A DNA stretch of 64,000 nucleotides from the NCBI GenBank assembly GCA_030248295.1, contig JASANH010000193.1:62001-126000 (forward strand), in the 5' to 3' direction. This document shows positions 36,332 through 48,823 of the stretch, piece by piece (the stretch's first letter is position 1; each line of letters begins with the position of its first letter). The notes beneath the pieces were generated by a model. The model had not been told where the DNA came from and did not search any database. It was given only the letters and a program-made list of their open reading frames with translations. The stretch comes from Mesodorylaimus sp. YZB2_4. Its lineage: Eukaryota > Nematoda > Enoplea > Dorylaimida > Dorylaimidae. Position numbers and translations under genes: made by a program.

Positions 36332-37850
36332 TAGGCGACAGTCAGCTAGGCGATGGAGAACTAGGCGACGGACAACTGGGTGACATACCCGATACTTCTT
36401 AACGTCATCTCGAAAGCATTACATAACGCTGTATTCACTATCAATCAACACAAATTTATCACGGACTACATACTTTATGTCATTTGCAAAAACTGGACTT
36501 CCATAATGTACCAATCCATGTTGTAGTTGTGAGAGATACCTCTTGGCGTTCGTACTGATACGCTGCATTTCAGCCCAAACTGCATCCCCAGTTGCCCGGC
36601 AGGTATGTTGAGCTTTTTCTTGACCTGTCGTGCACATTGGTCCAAATCCGCCCATTGCATCCATCGGTCTTCTTGTCGCATCACCAAAAGTGAATTTTTC
36701 GGCTTTGTTCAGCTTGTCTTTGACGTACATTTACCCATTGCGTGTATACTTCTAGTTATTGCGCTGCGTTTCAATCGGAAAATTGCCATCTTACTCAAAA
36801 CTGTTCATTTAAACCAAGTGGCGCAACCAAACAACAGACAACAAAAAGACACTGCTGAAAATGGTAATATCGCCTACTCGTCCGTCGCCTAGTTTACCTG
36901 GCGCTAGTGAGCAGTCGCCGAGTTGACCATCGCGTAGTTGACCGTGTCATGTCGAAGAGCCCAGGTTCATCAGCCTCTCTGTCATGGTCAGATCTTATAT
37001 GTAACCTGCTCAATCTTTCTGATGGTGCGATGCGCACTGACCGCATCATGCTACGTGCGTCAGCGGTGGCGCACCAGCTGGGCATTCGTCTACCCGTATT
37101 GTAAGGTAGCCAGTGGCTCATTCGCGGGTTTAATCCCTGGTGATGGAGGTCGGCTCCTCGCTGACTTTGCACACCGGGCCGTGGGTGACTCACCTGTTCC
37201 GTTGAGGTCTCCGAGTGTAGAGACGGAAGCCAAACGAGGAGAGTCTCAGTTGGTAACACCGACAAGGTCCACAGCCAACCCGCCATCGTCCAAGGAAGCA
37301 CGTTTCCCAACGCTGTTCTAGCCTAACAACTAAAGAGGGGCTGGCCCACACAGCGTCCCTCTGCGTGTCTCCACTAGGAGGACCTCCACGCGAGGGCATC
37401 CTGGACTGGACTCCGACTTCCTCAGTCAATGGCGGGTGGGCTGTGAGCCCTGTCTGCGTTCGACACCCGAGACTGTCTCCTCGTCTGGTTTCCGTCTTTC
37501 CACTCGGAGCTCCTCGACGGTACCTGGTAAGTCACCCACGGCCTGGCGTGCAAGGTCAGCGGGGAGCCGACCTCCATCACCAGGGATTAAACCCGCGAAT
37601 GAGCCACTGGCTACCTTGCAATACGGGTAGACGAATGCCGAGCTGGTGCCGCCGCGGGCGCACGTAGCATGATGCGGTCAGTGCGCATCGTACCATAACA
37701 CCATCAGAAACATTGAGCAGGTTACATATAAGATTTGACCATGACAGAGAGGCCTGAACCTGGGCTCTTTGACATGACACGGTCAACTAGGCGATGGTCA
37801 ACTAGGCGACTGCGCACTGGCGCCAGGTAAACTAGGCGACGGACGAGTTC
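36332..37850. mobile_element. Nested fold-back elements with CTAGGCGA arrays
   Basis: Short arrays of a CTAGGCGAC/CAACTAGGCGA unit occur forward at 36332-36386, inverted at about 36868-36945, and forward again at 37783-37840. Between the last two lies a long imperfect palindrome. The left arm, about 36875-37310, includes GGTGGCGCACCAGCTGGGC and GGGTTTAATCCCTGG. It is mirrored by 37395-37850 (CCAGGGATTAAACCC, GCCGAGCTGGTGCCGCC), leaving a loop of roughly 80 bp. The arms are the same family as the element at 14550. No transposase is visible. This looks like inverted duplicates of a non-autonomous element, with a second fold-back (36332-36945) sharing one arm. Confidence 0.7.
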
Positions 37851-38211
37851 GCGGGCCGGCCCCTGGTTGATTATGTGGACTTATACAGTATGCTAAAGTG
37901 CAGTGTCCCCACCTTACGTGGCGATTCTGACAAAATCTCGCTGCACGCTGGATGAGAATGCTTTGACGGGCTTGACAAGGACGGATCACGCTATGAACAC
38001 GGATACACGCAGGGTACGCTGGACACGTTTGAACTCCTATAAGCCCCCGCCCCCCTCACGCACTTAATCCCTGAGTAGGACCACTTTGAACCCTGTATTC
38101 CTTAGCCCGGGAGTTCCGCCCCATAATCCCGAGCTAAATCGCATATGTAGTTGACACAACCGTCCTTCTAGTCAACATCATCGTCCAGCGAGTATTCTTA
38201 TTTATTAGCCT

Positions 38212-41041
38212 TCATTTTATGCAAGCCTTCACTAATCGTTTGATCTTTCTGATTAGGATTCCGATGACACGTCGGAACTAAAATAGAGACTTGTCAGATG
38301 GGTCTGAGCAGTTTATTGTGCGTGAATGCAATTGATCTGTGATCACTTACCTCAGAATCTCCGATGGTATGAAATATGTAGATCAGGACTCCCGCTGTTA
38401 CATTCAATGCAAAAACGATAGGATAAAGCCCGAATCTTTGGAAGTACAGAGTTATTGTGCCCAGGAACATGGCAGCGAAATTGACGGGCAATATGACAAC
38501 CAGGCCTTTGTGATTGATCCTAGTCCATAAAGGAAGGCTTGTCAGCACTGTAGCAGGGACTGAGGTCGTTCGAGACAATAAACACTTTCATGATGAGCCC
38601 TTGGAAAGACTGCCGGGGAGGCCTTTCCCTCCTTTTCTATATGAGGTTCACAAGATGCATGGGTCATACTGTACCTACAGCGACCTCAGCTCGACCAAAC
38701 CTCGCTCTATCCGAAGAGATTGGGGACTTCCCATCATCAGTATTTACAATCACCCTTACTTTGCTGTCAAAAGTTCTGCGCGATCAGTCGACGGCGTCGG
38801 CGAGTGATACATGGAACTTGATTCCAAGATGATCGTGCAGATGATGGCAAAGGAGCAAATAGGAATCAATATGGCCAAATGCACATTTGACCCGTAGTTC
38901 ACCCAGCAACTGAGCTCTGACGGATACTCGTCAAAGTAAATCAACGAAGTCATAAAAGTGATTGTAGCACACACGGCTGAAAGCTAGGGGCTTCCAAATA
39001 CATACTGTAAGCCTCGGCAAGATTGTGCTTACCCAACCCCCAAACTACCAAAGGCGAAGTTTTGATAAAACCACCACAAAGAATTACGTTGGTCAAAATA
39101 CAATGAGTTTGGGCGGCTTCAAAGACACAGAACAGGAAGTAAGCAGAGTAGACAAATTGAAGCAAGGCGGCGGTGGGTTTGCACGTTCCCTAAAAATATA
39201 ATGCTGCACACTTTTTCTGAGCGAAGGGCCAAAAGACGATATTCCATGCTTACTCCGGTTTGAGTTGGATCTCGAAATACCAAAATCAGGAGCTGAACCA
39301 GGCAAATAGCAATTTCTTGAACCATGTGTAAGACGCGGTTAAAGGAGAAGTTCCTAGAGAAGCAAGGGGTTCTGCTGTGGAAGGGGACTGAATGAGGAAA
39401 ATGGAACCTGAGAACAAGGAATGTCACCAACACAACGCTTAATAAGCTAAGTACGATGACAGCTCCAAATGTTACAATCACGGTTGCCACTACTCGCTCG
39501 GTTGGGTTCATCGGGTAATCGTAAAGGGGAGTACCTGAAAAGAGGTTCACGCAAAAATGCCAAAGGTACAGCAATGGCCTCAGAGGGTTGTGGCAGCCAA
39601 GATTTGGATATGTACAGTATAGTACGTTTGATTGCCGGCAATCTGCTTGAAAGAGACTGCTACATATAAAGTATGAAATCTGTGTTCCTAAATGCGGGGC
39701 TTCACTGTACAGGTTACATTCGAGACTTACAATACAGCAGGTTGTATGACCCTACATTGGAGAGGATACCGCGGATCCCTCTAGGCAGTCGTGGGAGACA
39801 TTCGACGTCAACTCAAAGACTTTCTGCCTCGCCTGGAGGAGTGTATCGAGCGGTCAGTTCAATTAGGCTCTGTGTGGTCAACTCATACTGCTTCGTGCGT
39901 AAGGCACGGGCAGGTAACAGCCAAGTGCAGGACCTTCTCCACAAGCCACACACCTACTGCGGATTCCATCACTTCTACGATAGTGGGCGGCTATCGAGTA
40001 TCTGATCGCGAGCTGAGGGAAATAATACAAATCAGAGTGCTCGAGAGAAAGCAATGTGATTGGTCTTTCTAGTCATGCTTTCCTTGTCGAGGACAGCATA
40101 TTCTAGAGGCGGCACTCGTGTGAAGAAAGACAGCAAGGAGATGTACCAGTTGAGGGCTTTTTGGTGGATGAAGTTGTGGCTCTCGTGGTTGTTGTTGTGA
40201 TAGTCGTTATCTCTGGGGTTGTTGAAGTGGTCCTTGTTGTAATGACTGTGGTTTTGCTCGCCGTTGTGCTCCTTCTGGAAGAAAGCGTAGTAGGAGCTGC
40301 TGGGGTGGAAGATGTTGGAGCCACCTCATAGAGTACTGGCAGCTCAACGTTGCAGCGATCTTCTGTCGGCCGATTTTGACAAGACATCAGCGGGGGTTTT
40401 TCTAAATTTTGATGAAGATATCACAGCGATCCGAAAGTCTACACGGTACCACCAGCGAGCATGTATTAGCCCTGCTCACTCACTTGAATTCAGTGGAATT
40501 TCGCAAAGATAATCATGAACAGAATCGCAAGGGGCGTATCTAAATTTTAGCTCCGTAATATTAATGCCATAACAAGTCCCACGCCATTCCGGATTCTCTT
40601 CTTCGGCAGTGGCAGCGTACAATATGGTGTCCACTCGCATAAGTCGGTTAGTCTCTGGATTTCCGCACATCCAGAAGAGGTTATGGGGTGGTGTGTCCAC
40701 GAGCAGGCCGCGAAGGCCGATCCAGATTAGGTCATCAACCTACAAAGGCTTATCCAAAAACTTGGTGTATTACTACAATTTACTCTTACTTCCTCTGAAA
40801 ATGCGCTTTGTAATATCCGCAAGTCGCTAATACTTTCGAATGCCGCCAGTGTGCCGCTTCGTAAACAACACTCTTCCATGGCTTGGTACCAATTCAGTGC
40901 CTGGGACAAATGCAACTGCATGCACTTCTCTCCGACTTTTACAGAGTCATTGTCGTCGCAAGCAATTGTTTCGGAACTTGAATTTTCGACAAGCAATGAG
41001 AAAAGCAATAAGGTTATTCGAAGTCTCGACCTTTGAGCCAT
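38212..41041 (-). CDS. C-type lectin / Thr-rich stalk / adhesion-GPCR-like 7TM receptor
   Basis: A predicted cell-surface receptor. Nine exons (41041-40790, 40739-40484, 40401-40147, 39534-39408, 39353-39254, 39189-39033, 38976-38760, 38519-38351, 38277-38212) join in phase to 532 residues. Residues 1-24 are a signal peptide. About 25-165 is a C-type lectin domain (GEKCMQLHLSQALNWYQAME, IWIGLRG, CYGINI, DYLCEIP). It lacks a clear EPN/QPD plus WND calcium-binding set, so sugar binding is doubtful. About 180-250 is a Thr/Ser stalk. The rest is a seven-helix domain of secretin/adhesion type: GTCKPTAALLQF at helix three, a Cys-Trp in loop two, and NVTAGVLIYIFHTIGDSE at helix seven. No GAIN or GPS cleavage motif is seen. 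The 0.6 kb intron at 39535-40146 could hide an exon. Confidence 0.78.
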
Positions 41042-42263
41042 GTTGAACCGTGCTCCTCCAAGGTAAGATGAGGAGAAATGAAATGCACCCGTCAGCTTAT
41101 CTGTTTTTGCGTGAACCTAAATCTGCGCCAGGCCAATAACTGCTTGACTAGGAGATTCAGACAGCTTTTCTGCCCTTGTTGCTAGATATTATGGAGTGAT
41201 TAAAGGACTCAGCACTCTCTTAGATCAAGAACGGACCATCTAGATATAGAATACGGAAGCAGAGTCGACTAGACACATAGGCATTTGGAGAGATATAACC
41301 TGTTAGAGAGCAGCAAGGAATCTATAACTGTTATAGAGGTGACAAGTAAGAGCAGTTTCGCCGGACAATATACGTGGCAACAACCACATCCTCCACTTAA
41401 ATCCCGTCTTTATTACTGGCTAGTCTCTGCCGGTCCCATTCATCAAGTGGAGAGCTGTGCAATAACGCGGTTTTTAGTATCACAAAAGCGTGGTATTCAC
41501 AAGAGTCGATTAATTATCTGGCGACGGCCATCTCAGAGCATAAAGAATATCAAACGCTAATCGAGGCGACGCAGAATAGGAGAAACTGCAGAATCCGCAG
41601 AATAGTAAATCCAAATGGGGCATTTAAAAAATGACGTCTCATGGCGTCTCGATGCAGTACAGTGCCCATCAATTCGCGGCGGCCTCAGCGTAAACTATCT
41701 TCAATCAATGATTGACCACCTTAACGTTCAAGAAGAGCTATTTTCCTCGTATGAGAGAGCAGTATTAGATCACTCAAAGCCTGGATTGCAAACTACTTTT
41801 GAGAACGACGCCCCCCGAGCTACCGAATCTCGAGTTCGTTGGGTTGCGTTTGGGGAAAGAATGGGGGGAGTTGCGTCGGGAAAGTCAGAATATGTACAGG
41901 ACAGTAGGCTTTGTGGTAAAATGGGGCTACTCTGGTGGTACTTGCTCCCGACAACGCAACCATCCGTAACCCAAGACTTTAATCCACAAGAAGTCCAACC
42001 TTTTCTGGAAAAAAGACGGACACATAACAAGAAAGAAAGGCAAGGAAGATTATCAGAAGCATACAGTTTAAACAGAACTCATAAACGAATAGCCCAGGTT
42101 TCGAAGCGCAGTAAGGCGGACAACTCAAAATCCCTGTACCCTCATAAACCTGACCCAGCATTATCAGTTCACCAGGATAGCAATAAGTTTTGGGTAACTC
42201 TTGGGCAACCATAAATCATGTGTGTCAAGACCACGCTAGTTTGCCGCCATCTTAGCGATCATC
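41042..42263. other. Intergenic with one unassigned 199-codon frame
   Basis: The plus-strand frame 41615-42214 is open for 199 codons (MGHLKNDVSWRLDAV... to ...VTLGQP). No domain, signal peptide or helix pattern is recognised. Length alone is not enough, and it may be chance or a retroposed fragment. Confidence 0.3.
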
Positions 42264-43750
42264 CTAGAGTCCAGATCCAGGGCAACAAACATAGCCGACG
42301 TTGTAATTGCTTTCGCCAGCTGGATTCGTGTAATGATAGCAGAAGGATCCAACTCCACATTGATTTGCCACTTTCGGGCTGCATTTTTTCTCTGGTTCAG
42401 CGCCATCAGGACAGAATGGGCTTTCTGAAATACCGTAGGGCAAGTTTCAGGCTGCAGCTGTTAATTGGAACATCACTTCCACAACATGCGTACTGAAATG
42501 AAATGCAAAGGCACAAACCTGGCATTGGACAACACAGCCCGTATTCGGCGACGTACTCGGAACAATACTCTCCAACTGGACAGGTTTCGACAGCGAAGGC
42601 AGGAGACGGCTTGGGCCCGTTAGGCACGTGACACAACGTGAACTGCGTCGGCTTGACAATGACTGTAGGAGAATACTTGTCCTTTGGAGCTTCGATCGGT
42701 GGGCAGATTGGTTGTGGAGCACACGTTTCGTTACCCAATTTTACATGGCCGCAATAACAATCACAAACTTGCTTATCAGAACAAGCTGCGTTTGTAGGGC
42801 ATTGATTAGGAATTTGTGGATCACATTTTTCACCCAGCTGTACTCGTGCAGCGCATCGGTCATTGTCGACTTGGACTTCATTCTTTTTGCATATACGCCG
42901 ACAATATTTCTTATTGTTTTCTGTTTCCACCGTGTAATCGTTATCGCATGAGCACTTTCCTAATTTGAGAAGAATGGTGGTATGAGTTATATATTTTCAA
43001 CAAAGCTACATTGCCCACCAAATAAGGCCCGTGATAGGCCTGTCAGGACTTGGTACATACTGTAAATAAGGGTATGAAGAGGTTCGACTAGCAATTGATA
43101 GTCTGTACAGAACCGGCAGCTGGGAGCGTAACCCATCAGGGTGATGTTTCAGCCAATGGAGTATGTCGAAAGACTTTTGATTGGCTGCCCAGGTTTGTGT
43201 CGTGGTGCAAAAGCGCCACCAGTCACCCTTCAGTAATAGGGGCGCATGACTCACCATTGTCACAAATTCCAGAATGTCCTTTACATTGCTCATTTTGATC
43301 ACACTTCTCATTATATTCGTATTGTTCGGCTAAAAAGAAATAAGATTATGCCTAAATCCAACTCTGCTCAGCCTGGCTTACTTGGTACACAAATCAATCT
43401 TTGATCTTTGATAGCGAACCATTGCAGTTGCGCAACGTAGCCAGGGCTGCAGACACAACGGCCTCCTCTGCAAATGACCACTCCTTTCTTTCCGCCGTCG
43501 AAGCATTCAGAGTCATCATCGCAACTTTGATTCACATATTTCAGCCGAGCTTGTAAAGACAGACTCTTTGAAGTCTTGGTTTTTAAAGGACTGCCTACTA
43601 CTTACAACTGGTGTCGCACATGTGGGCGTCTCTTGGAATAGTGCGTTCCTTTGGAGTTTGGCTGATAGGGCTGGGAGCCGTGACCATCGTACAATCGACG
43701 GAACGCGATTGTACGAGAAGCACGAATAGATACAGAACAGCGTGAAGCAT
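42264..43750 (-). CDS. Secreted cysteine-rich EB-module-like protein, copy 1
   Basis: The role is unknown; EB-type modules occur in nematode secreted and surface proteins. Five exons start at ATG 43750 with a signal peptide (MLHAVLYLFVLLVQSRS) and end at TAG 42264-42266. The second exon has CDDDSECFDGG...CRGGRCVCSPGY and the third CDQNEQCKGHSGIC. The fourth, 42959-42520, has CRRICKKNEVQV, CDPQIPNQCPTNAACSD, a CDCYCG run and YGLCCPMPG. The last has FCPDGAEPEKKCSPKV and GYVCCPGSGL. Intron positions and phases match the paralogue at 44547. A repeat with GGTGATGTTTCAGCC sits in the third intron near 43140. The family is called from cysteine spacing and is moderately sure. Confidence 0.8.
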
Positions 43751-44546
43751 GGCTGGTAGTAGAATCAGGGTCCTCTAGCAGATCACGGAAAACCGATGCC
43801 CAACGTTGGATAGAAGGTCTTTTATACGAAACCAAAAAATAAATTGGCCAAGTTTATTTGCAAGGACTGGAGTAGGTTACTGGAACTCAAAAAAACTAAC
43901 CATCTGAACATATAAAGGGCGCAGCTTTTTATCTGTACAGTACCAGCACCAGCACTTTATAATTCTATTAGGGTGAGGACAACTTTGCTTTTTTGTGTAC
44001 TGCACTAAAGGATGCCGACATGCTGATGGTGAAGGGTGGCAGGAGCTGTCATCATTGGCCGAATTAAGGTGACATTGTTTCTCATGGAATCATTTCATGA
44101 GAGACTGTTTGCTTTTGCTGCCATAACCCAGCGAGCATAAGACTCTATCGATGCGGCCTACTGTACTGTTTTCTTTCTGCACTGTATCATGTAGACGAGA
44201 GACAATTAAAACTATTAGAAAATCTATCGTCCTCTGACAAGTGTTTTTTTTCTACGAACCGACCTGGCATCTTCCGACGACGCCCGTTATGACAGAGATG
44301 AATATCGAAAAAAATTTGCACCGCGGTCGCAAGGACAGAATACTGTATTTTGCTACAAAAACATAATTGAGTTTTCGTAAAGATAGACAAGATATCAGTC
44401 ATTTTCAGGAGCTCATTCATTTACGTGATCATGAATTCCGTCTTTTGTGACTGATTGCCGCCATGGTTCGTCGGATCATCGGCGGGTGAATAAATAGTTT
44501 CGACCCTGCGCTGACGCTGGCCCTCACCAGAAGTTTGTCTGAGAAA
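43751..44546. promoter_or_regulatory. Divergent spacer between the two EB-type genes
   Basis: Almost 800 bp between two head-to-head paralogues. No named element is recognised and the two halves show no obvious mirror symmetry, so the inverted duplication does not clearly extend into the promoter. TACTGTA words occur several times (for example near 43935 and 44159). Confidence 0.35.
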
Positions 44547-45904
44547 ATGTGTTTGATTCTCTTCCACCAACTTGCTATTGCCTGCTTGGGCTTATTGTCA
44601 CTTGATCCTTCCGTATTGGGCGCTACTATCCCGAAGAGTTATTTTAGCTTTGATGAAACAGATCGTTTATGGCTCAGTGCATTGAACACAAGGACTTGCA
44701 GTGTTGGAGGTATTATAATATCAGATATACCCAAATATTTTCATGAAACGTCATGAAACGTGCCGTCATGAAAAACGGCACGTCATGAAACGTGCCTTTC
44801 TGTCCTCCTGTATGAAAAAAAATTCACTTCGAATTCTTATCATTTTAGCTGACACAAAATTTGCATTTCAAAGTTGCGAAGACGATTCTGAGTGTTATGA
44901 CGGTGGAAGTCCGGATGCTATCAGCTGCACAAAAGGTCGCTGTGTTTGCAACAAGGGCTATACACCTCAAATGCAGTGGTTCGGTCCAAAGGAAAAGGAA
45001 GTTGTTTGCCTTCCTGGTATGGTATCATAGGCATCATATGAGAGAAACCCGAAATACTCATCACTGCGCACATACGTAATTTCAGCTCTCGTATTTTAGC
45101 TGCAAAACATAAATATGGCGACGATTGTGACCACGATGAGCAATGTAAAGCACATTCTGGAATTTGCTATAATGGTGGGTGTGGTCAAGCCTTTTTATTG
45201 TAAGCCCCCCCCCCCCAGCAGTGTCTAACGGATATTTCTTCACAGGTAAATGCTCATGCGACAACGATTTTGCTCTTGAAATTGACGGAGAAGCTAAACT
45301 CTGTCGCCGCATTTGCAAAAAGCATGAAGTCCAGGTAAGCAATGACAGATGTGCTCCGAAGGCAAAGCTAGATGAAAAATGCGATCCTCAAATACCAAAT
45401 CAATGCCCCGTCAATGCTGCTTGTTCGAACCAACGGGTTTGTGAATGCTACTGCGGCTTCGTCAAGCTAAGCAATGAAACATGCGCTCCGCAACCCAGTT
45501 GTCCACCGATCATGGCATCCAAGCATAAGGGCCTTCGTAGCACAAGTGGCAAGCCTGTCGACTTTATTCTATGTCGCATTCCTGGAGGACCTGATATTTC
45601 CTTTGCCTCGACTGTAGACACCTGCCCGAAAGGGGAGTACTGTACCGAATACGTGCAAAATTATGGTCTTTGCTGCCCTGTGCCAGGTATCACTCCGTGT
45701 GCTCTGTGAGAGACTCAATGCTTGAAGTATGGAAGCTGATTTATTTCAGAGGAGCCGTTCTGTCCAAATGGCGCAATTCCAGGCGATAAGTGTCATCCCA
45801 AACTCACTGATCAGTGCGGGCCAGATGCTTCTTGTCATCGTTTTATAAAGCCAGCGGGCGAGCATGACCTTCACTTTGGTTATATCTGCTGCCCTGCCTC
45901 CTAA
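44547..45904 (+). CDS. Secreted cysteine-rich EB-module-like protein, copy 2
   Basis: Paralogue of the minus-strand gene at 42264, transcribed away from it. Five exons (44547-44709, 44849-45016, 45100-45174, 45246-45686, 45750-45904) join in phase, all at phase 1, to 333 residues. A signal peptide starts at the ATG (MCLILFHQLAIACLGLLSL). Cys-rich segments follow the same order: CEDDSECYDGG...CTKGRCVCNKGY, CDHDEQCKAHSGICYNG, CRRICKKHEVQV, CDPQIPNQCPVNAACSN, YGLCCPVPG, FCPNGAIPGDKCHP and GYICCPAS. Several blocks are nearly identical to copy 1, so the duplication is fairly recent or under strong constraint. Confidence 0.82.
44738..44798. repeat. Short nested repeats TCATGAAACGTGCC
   Basis: Four TCATGAAA units and two inverted GTGCCGT/ACGGCAC units are packed in 60 bp in the first intron of the EB-type gene at 44547. 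A CGTGCCGTCATGAAAAACGGCACG stem can form. Confidence 0.75.
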
Positions 45905-48823
45905 GCAAGATGTTTCCACTCTTGAAACGATGAGAGATATTTTGTGTACGACAAAGCAAGCCAAGGCTATCCTGCTGGACAATTTTAGGTACCTTCCTTG
46001 TTATTTTATGTATTCTGATTCGTCGTTATGTATCCAGTTATACTATGAGAATGTCAGGGCTCAATAGATTGTAACAGTCGTTTGAGAAGGACACGTGATA
46101 ATTTTGCAGATGCAATAGCACAGCAGCGCAGCAGTTACATGCATAGTCAAGTTTTCAGTCTCCTTGAACTCGCTTCAAAGACACCTTGATTCCTCAGCGC
46201 CATGTGTACAGTAGAGCGAATAATCGAATGCGGGCCACATGACCCACGTTGCACACTCCACCCGACAGAGCTTGCATTCTCTCAATCATGGCATTCCACG
46301 TCTTTGCAATACTCTTTAACCCAAAATTAGAAATTGAAGCCATTGTAACACAAAATGGGCGTATCGAAAAAAATACCAGGTTTTAGCAGTATCACACACT
46401 TTTTAGGTAGAGAAGACAGGGCCCTCAGATGGTGAAGTGACTTGAAACGTTCCCAGTGGTCTGGGGAGCTGAACTCACGCGCTGGATCTTATTCTCTCTT
46501 GCTATTAGGCGGTATTGGGGAAAACGGGGGATACCCGTAATGATCACAACGAAAGGACTCAGTGTCCAGACGAAACTGTAGCCTCACCGTTAGACGTACT
46601 CCGAGAGCACTGAGATCGAGGCGCTCTCATCTTTTGATCTAGATACGTCTGCAACTCGAGTCCATATACAGTATCACACGAAACCGTGCACTTCAAGCGA
46701 TTCCTAGCTCAAGGCAAATGCGGCATTATTTAGATCTTATTTGACAAATGTGCGGCAGCCCAGAAACTGCCAGACAGATCGACGTGTTCTAGTCATCCAA
46801 CGCCAATCAGGGACGCCAGCCTCGCCCAAAGGGGGAATTAGAAGTATACGTTCTACGAGGAACTATCACAAAAGAAGGCGCCTGCATGGAATTTTAAAAG
46901 TGAAGCAGGCACATTCGTCAAGTGCCCTCACGTCGGTTTTTGGGCATTCTTTTGGATGCTGTGCGGACAACTCTGGCCTTGATATTTTTTAAGACTTTAT
47001 TCCCTTTGGCTAAAAGTTCATAAACTTGAGGATGGGTAACTAAAACTTTCCTTTACGTTCCACAAAATATGACTATAGACGAAAGACGAACTTCTTGTGA
47101 CACCATGCGATAGTTAGAAAGGTTTTCTCTTTTTGAATTATAAACCCCTCGAAAATAGTCTTAGTTCTAACAGTCTCATTCTAAATATAAAAGTAGGTAA
47201 ATTTTTGAATCTGCATAGTTCCTCCTTTTACTGTAAAATCGAGATCCTGACACATTGGCACAATGGTGAACCGAGGTCTGAAGAACTGATCCAGTTCTCA
47301 TGCGGATGGAAATATTTCTTCTTTTGTTTTCCTCAGACGGGACAAATCGAATTCAAGAAACTGTGAGAATCTGAACTGTCTAAGCTTGGCCCGCTCTGCT
47401 GTGCCAGCACAATATGTCTGGTCAAATCGGTCTCTGGACTGATAGCGACGAGACAATGAAATGCGAAGATCGACTTTCTAAATTTGGTAGGGTGGGTGAA
47501 TATTTGAGCTCCTGAAGGATTGGTGATTGGTCTCGCAATTGATCGTACTGTATGTTATCGAGCCGTGTCATACTTTATGCACAGCCAAGCACTATACAGA
47601 GCACTCGAGGGCTAAGGCACACAATATATGACAATCATTTTGTACAGAGGCGGGAGTCGAACCCTCCCCTGTAAGGGCACACCCAGCGTGAGAGGCAGAC
47701 GCCTTGACCCGCGCTAGGCGACGACCCCGGTACCATAAAAGTGAGGTCAGACTCAAATCCGCCTTACGTTATTTCTGAGAATGTCCTTCCCAAGGTTCCT
47801 ATGCACCAGTACCACCCTGAGCAAATGCTGCCATCCAAAGATGGTTGACAGGTGCGGGGTCCTTATCATCTGTTTGCCAGCCAGCTTGTTTTGCCAAACG
47901 CTTCGAGCCTGATGACAGGCAGCTAAAATCACAGTTACGAAAAAGTGTGTTTTGTGCTTCACACTTGGTCATTAGCGTATTAGTGGATCATGCTTTGTTT
48001 ACATTGACCCAAAAGTGAGTGTTTCATTTATTTGCATTGAAGCAGCATGTGTGTGAGTGCGCTGTAGCTTGGCACAGAGACTAAAGATAAGCCCCGGAGT
48101 TTTGATAAGCAAGCCTCTCTTCCATGTTACCTTGTTTGGCGCCTTGACTTGGCTCTTTCGCAACAACAGACAAGGCAAGCTGCTGACTAATAATAGGTAA
48201 GTAGGTAATAGGTAGGTTGATTAGGGCCATTGTTGTCCTCCAACCGCATTTGGAAAAACTGAAACATGACGAACCGACCAATTTTGTACAGATCGTGAGA
48301 GCTGCAGGTAAGCCATCAGATTCTATGCGGATCAAGCTGTAACTAGGTGTAGCAACCAGAGTAATGTCTCCATGGACTCGCCCGCCGCTCATTTCCGTAC
48401 CGGCTGTAGCAGTTGAACAAATTGTGGTCCATTCAAGGCAGGTACCTTCGTGTATCAGCTCTTTAGCAATCTATTACAAAAAAGCTGGAATGAAATGGTA
48501 GCGGGCATATTAAAATATTTATAGCTGACTCTGTCATGAGTAAGACGGTTTTTCAAAACCTAGTTTCGGTCCACTCTAACAACAAGAGACTAGTGCATGG
48601 AGTAATGCGCCCCATTCAATCCCTTGAGCTTATTCCAGCGGATAGATTGATAGCATAAGTGTCATGGCAACGGTTAGGGCAAAGCTACCAGCCTCTCCAC
48701 GTTTTGATTCCACACCAGTAGGTGAATATGCTAGCGGGCGCAAGTATGCCACACAGCTGCCTTCGGTAACTTCCACAGCCGTAGTGCGTTTTTCCTTTAG
48801 CATAAACCGGGACATCTACGCAA
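45905..48823. other. Intergenic, nothing coding recognised apart from a SINE head
   Basis: About 2.9 kb with only short open frames lacking familiar domains. The tRNA-like element at 47640 is the one clear item. Confidence 0.45.
47640..47735 (-). repeat. tRNA-Glu-like SINE head (family A)
   Basis: Read on the minus strand it has GGCGTCTGCCTCTCACGC, resembling a tRNA-Glu(CTC) anticodon arm, then a perfect pol III B box GGTTCGACTCC (plus-strand 47653-47663). The anticodon stem is imperfect and no clean acceptor stem closes, so it is a tRNA-derived element rather than a functional tRNA gene. Confidence 0.75.

Noticed and set aside
39673-40072. Plus-strand gene inside the receptor intron
   Set aside because: Two overlapping open frames exist, but the segment shares words with dispersed repeats (CTCCAATGTAGGG) and shows no domain or good splice pair.
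47640-47735. Functional tRNA-Glu gene
   Set aside because: The B box is perfect and the anticodon loop looks right, but the anticodon stem has mismatches, no acceptor stem closes, and the sequence belongs to a repeat family.
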